Shown piece by piece: positions 61,616 through 64,000 of a stretch of DNA of 64,000 bases. Origin of the DNA: Microbacterium sp. LKL04 (GTDB lineage: Bacteria > Actinomycetota > Actinomycetes > Actinomycetales > Microbacteriaceae); assembly GCF_900102005.1 (NCBI RefSeq), contig NZ_LT627736.1, positions 2,790,001-2,854,000 of the forward strand, in the 5' to 3' direction. A model generated the notes under the pieces. It was not told where the DNA came from. It did not search any database and worked only from the letters and a program-made list of their open reading frames with translations. Within the stretch, counting starts at the first letter, position 1. Every line of letters starts with the position of its first letter. A program made the translations under genes and the position numbers.

Positions 61616-62625
61616 TGCACGCCCCTCTCTGTGATGGCCCCCGCGGTGTCGCGGCGGAGCACGGAGCGCTGGTAGATCAGCGCGACGATGAGCGAGATGA
61701 CGAAGATGACGACGGCGACCGCGTTGCCGTAGCCGAAGTTGCCGGCGTTGCGGCCGGTCACGACCATGTAGATCGCCATCGTGTTGGTGCCGGCGACCGA
61801 CGAGACGTACTGGCCCCAGATGATGTAGACGAGGTCGAACAGCTGCAGGGCGCCGATGATCGACAGGAACGCCCAGATGCGCAGGGTGGGTGCGAGCAGG
61901 GGGAGTGCGATTTGCCGCTGGATCTGCCAGTACGACGCGCCGTCGATGGCGGCCGCCTCGTAGAGCTCCTCGGGGATCCCCTGGAGTCCCGCGAGGAAGA
62001 GGATGACGGCGAAGCCGACGTACTTCCAGGTGAGGATCGCCATGAGCGTCCAGATCGCGATCGACGGGTCGGCGAGCCAGTCCTGTGTGAGCCCGCCGAG
62101 GCCGAGCTTCTCGAGCACGCCGTTCGCGGCGCCGTTCGTCGACAGCAGCAGGCTGAACCCCGTGCCGACGACGACCTCGGCGATGACGTAGGGCACGAAG
62201 ATGAGGACGCGGATGACGGACTGTCCCCGCATCTTGCGGTTGAGGAGCAGCGCCAACAGGATCGCGATCGGCCCCTGCAGGACGAGCGACATGACGACGA
62301 TGAAGGCGTTGTGCAGCAGAGCGCTCTGGAAGTTCGGGTCGCTGAAGATCGTGATGTAGTTCTTCAGCCCGACGAAGTCGGTGGCAGGCCCGAACCCCGA
62401 CCACCGGAAGAAGCCGTAGTAGGCGGCCATCAGGACCGGCAGGACCACGAACCCGACGAAGAACACGACGGCGGGTCCGGCGAGGAGGAGGACCTCCAGC
62501 CGCCCCGACCAGCCGAGGCCCCGCCGGCGGCGGGACCGCGGCCGGGCCGGGGGCGACGAGTCGCCGCCCCCGGCGTGCGCCGCGAGAGCAGGGGTGTCCG
62601 AGACGGACATCTCGCGAACGGTCAT
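61612..62625 (-). CDS. ABC sugar importer permease, MalF/UgpA type
   Basis: 337 residues from ATG 62625, one nucleotide after the binding protein's stop. A charged, Pro/Arg-rich cytoplasmic tail of about 40 residues, then six helices; EAA loop LYEAAAIDGASYWQIQRQIA. CUT1 importers of this type take up di- and oligosaccharides and share an MsmK/MsiK-like ATPase encoded elsewhere. Confidence 0.9.
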   Translation of the reverse strand: MTVREMSVSDTPALAAHAGGGDSSPPARPRSRRRRGLGWSGRLEVLLLAGPAVVFFVGFVVLPVLMAAYYGFFRWSGFGPATDFVGLKNYITIFSDPNFQSALLHNAFIVVMSLVLQGPIAILLALLLNRKMRGQSVIRVLIFVPYVIAEVVVGTGFSLLLSTNGAANGVLEKLGLGGLTQDWLADPSIAIWTLMAILTWKYVGFAVILFLAGLQGIPEELYEAAAIDGASYWQIQRQIALPLLAPTLRIWAFLSIIGALQLFDLVYIIWGQYVSSVAGTNTMAIYMVVTGRNAGNFGYGNAVAVVIFVISLIVALIYQRSVLRRDTAGAITERGVQ

Positions 62626-62626
62626 T

Positions 62627-63916
62627 TCAGCCCTGCGCGCCGGCGGCGTTCACGGCGGCGATGAACTTCTGCGGGTCGCTGCCCCCGGCGAGCATGTCGA
62701 CGACGGCGACGTTCAGCGCGTTGCCGACGTTCTGGCCGAGGACGGTGTCGAGCCACTGCGAGACGAACGGGGCGCTGTTGTACGCCTCGAGGATCTGCTG
62801 CAGGTAGGGCTCGGTCACGGCCTCCTGCGCGACGGAGTTGACCGGCGGCGACTGGAACGCCTCGTAGTACTTCGTCTGCTGCTCGGAGCCGGCGATGAAG
62901 TTCAGGAAGTCGGCGCACTCCTTGGGCGCCTGTGCGGCGCATGAGTAGCCGTCGACGCCACCCATCATCGAACCGGGTTCGCCGTCACCGCCCGAGATCT
63001 CGGGGAACGGGAACCAGGCGAGGTCGGGGAGCGGCTTCTCGTCGGGCGTCAGCGAGGCGATCACGCCCGGGTCCCACGCACCCATGAGCTCCATCGCGGC
63101 CTTGCGGTTGGCGACGAGGCCTGCCGAGCTGCCGGCGCCCTGCTGTGCGGCGGTGGTGAGGAAGCCGTCGTTGAAGGGCTCGATCGCGGCGAAGTCCGTG
63201 AGGTCCTCGGCCGCGCGCGTCCAGCACTCGTCGCTGAAGTCCTTCGAGTCGCCCGTCTCTTCGATCACCTTCGGGCTGCACTCGCGAATGGCGAAGAAGT
63301 AGTACCAGTGCGCGGCGGGCCACGCATCCTTCGCGCCGAGGGCGATGGGCGCGATGCCGGTGCCCTTCAGCGCTTCGACGGAGCTCTTCAGGTCGTCGAT
63401 CGTCGTGGGGGTGTCGGAGATGCCTGCCGCGTCGAAGGCGTCCTGGCTGTAGAAGAAGCCGCCCGGGAGGACCGACAGTGGCATCGCCCAGACCTTGTCC
63501 TGGTAGGTCTCGGCGGCGAAGGAGCCCTCGGAGATCTCACCGCGGATGTCGTCGGAGATGAGGTCCGTCAGGTCCATCAGCTGGCCCGCGTTCGCCATCG
63601 CGGTCATCTTGCCGCCGCCGCGCTGCAGGAAGATGTCGGGCGGGTCGCCCGCGTTGAGGGCGGTCTGCAGCTTGCCGTCCATGTCCTCGTTCTGGACGGA
63701 CTGCATGGTGATCGTGACGCCGTCGTTCTCCTTCTCGAAGGCGGCGATCGCGTCCTTCCAGAACTGCTGGCCCGGGCCGGTCGTCGAGTTCTGCCACAGC
63801 GTCATCTCGACGGTGCCGTCGCCGCTGCCGCCGCCGTTGTCGCCCGAACAGGCGCTGAGCGCGAGGGTCGCTGCGGCTACCGCCGCGAGCCCCGCCATGA
63901 TCCTTCTGGTCCTCAT
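62627..63916 (-). CDS. Extracellular sugar-binding lipoprotein (CUT1)
   Basis: 429 residues from ATG 63916; GAGGAGAT lies about 12 nt upstream. Lipobox LSAC with Cys23. Family 1 binding protein: MTLWQNSTTGPGQQFWKDAI and KVWAMPLSVLPGGFFYS are typical. First gene of the operon binding protein - permease - permease - GH3. With a beta-glycosidase downstream, a beta-linked oligosaccharide (cellobiose, xylobiose or similar) is the likely ligand. Its promoter lies beyond 63917, partly outside the window. Confidence 0.88.
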   Translation of the reverse strand: MRTRRIMAGLAAVAAATLALSACSGDNGGGSGDGTVEMTLWQNSTTGPGQQFWKDAIAAFEKENDGVTITMQSVQNEDMDGKLQTALNAGDPPDIFLQRGGGKMTAMANAGQLMDLTDLISDDIRGEISEGSFAAETYQDKVWAMPLSVLPGGFFYSQDAFDAAGISDTPTTIDDLKSSVEALKGTGIAPIALGAKDAWPAAHWYYFFAIRECSPKVIEETGDSKDFSDECWTRAAEDLTDFAAIEPFNDGFLTTAAQQGAGSSAGLVANRKAAMELMGAWDPGVIASLTPDEKPLPDLAWFPFPEISGGDGEPGSMMGGVDGYSCAAQAPKECADFLNFIAGSEQQTKYYEAFQSPPVNSVAQEAVTEPYLQQILEAYNSAPFVSQWLDTVLGQNVGNALNVAVVDMLAGGSDPQKFIAAVNAAGAQG

Positions 63917-64000
63917 GTGATCACCGATCTCCTCATTGAGTGCACGCTCGTTCGTCGAGGTGCAGGTGGTCCCGGCGGTGCGTGCCGGGGGTTCGGTCCC

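Noticed and set aside
1..64000. Insertion sequence, prophage, tRNA, rRNA or integration site
   Set aside because: No transposase, integrase, phage structural gene or recognisable tRNA/rRNA fold was found on either strand.

Overview
The window is high-GC (about 70% by eye) actinobacterial DNA. Gene content and style point to Microbacteriaceae, most likely Microbacterium: separate trehalose synthase and maltokinase genes, a TetR-controlled acyl-CoA carboxylase operon, a ROK/xylAB locus, LPXTG surface proteins, many ATGA/GTGA stop-start overlaps and many apparently leaderless genes. The genus is an inference; no rRNA or tRNA gene is present to test it. Fifty-nine coding entries are listed (one is an eroded pseudogene, one a 14-codon leader).

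1-10.2 kb is housekeeping and small accessory genes: the 3' end of an RNA-repair polynucleotide kinase-phosphatase, a trehalose synthase-like GH13 enzyme convergent with maltokinase, a CYP152-type P450 peroxygenase, the remnant of an amino acid permease, and several small enzymes. 10.2-16.7 kb is a divergent block of six glycosyltransferases, four leftward and two rightward, chained by overlapping codons. 17.2-26.3 kb continues a cell-surface polysaccharide/protein theme: a Gfo/Idh/MocA oxidoreductase, a DegT-fold protein that has lost the PLP lysine, a WecG/TagA glycosyltransferase, an LPXTG-anchored protein coupled to a DUF4012 protein, and a large LuxR-type ATPase regulator. Long structured intergenic regions (530 and 650 nt) with G-rich repeats and hairpins separate them.

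26.7-33.5 kb holds small independent genes (DUF1540, phospholipid/isoprenylcysteine methyltransferase-like, YaeQ, a short binding-protein-like lipoprotein coupled to a CDF transporter, fatty acid desaturase, nitroreductase, SRPBCC). 33.6-39.0 kb is a five-gene acyl-CoA carboxylase/MaoC/CitE-like/TetR operon with a TetR-like operator in front, resembling branched-chain acyl-CoA degradation operons but without an acyl-CoA dehydrogenase.

40.3-64.0 kb is a plant-cell-wall sugar region. A ROK repressor diverges from xylA-xylB-ThuA-oxidoreductase. An LplB/LplC/LplA-type ABC importer follows. Next come YesL and a LacI repressor, diverging from GH42 beta-galactosidase, GH31 alpha-xylosidase and GH3 glycosidase. 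A second, leftward operon encodes another importer plus a second GH3. The same GAAGCGCTTC palindrome lies before the first importer and before the glycosidases, so one LacI protein probably controls both. The enzyme set fits import and intracellular dismantling of xyloglucan-type oligosaccharides, with released xylose entering through XylA/XylB.

The observation cutting across the window is a strand-symmetric 8-mer, GGATGCCG/CGGCATCC. It is far more frequent than base composition predicts and is accommodated in genes through otherwise avoided codons, so it looks like a DNA-level signal.
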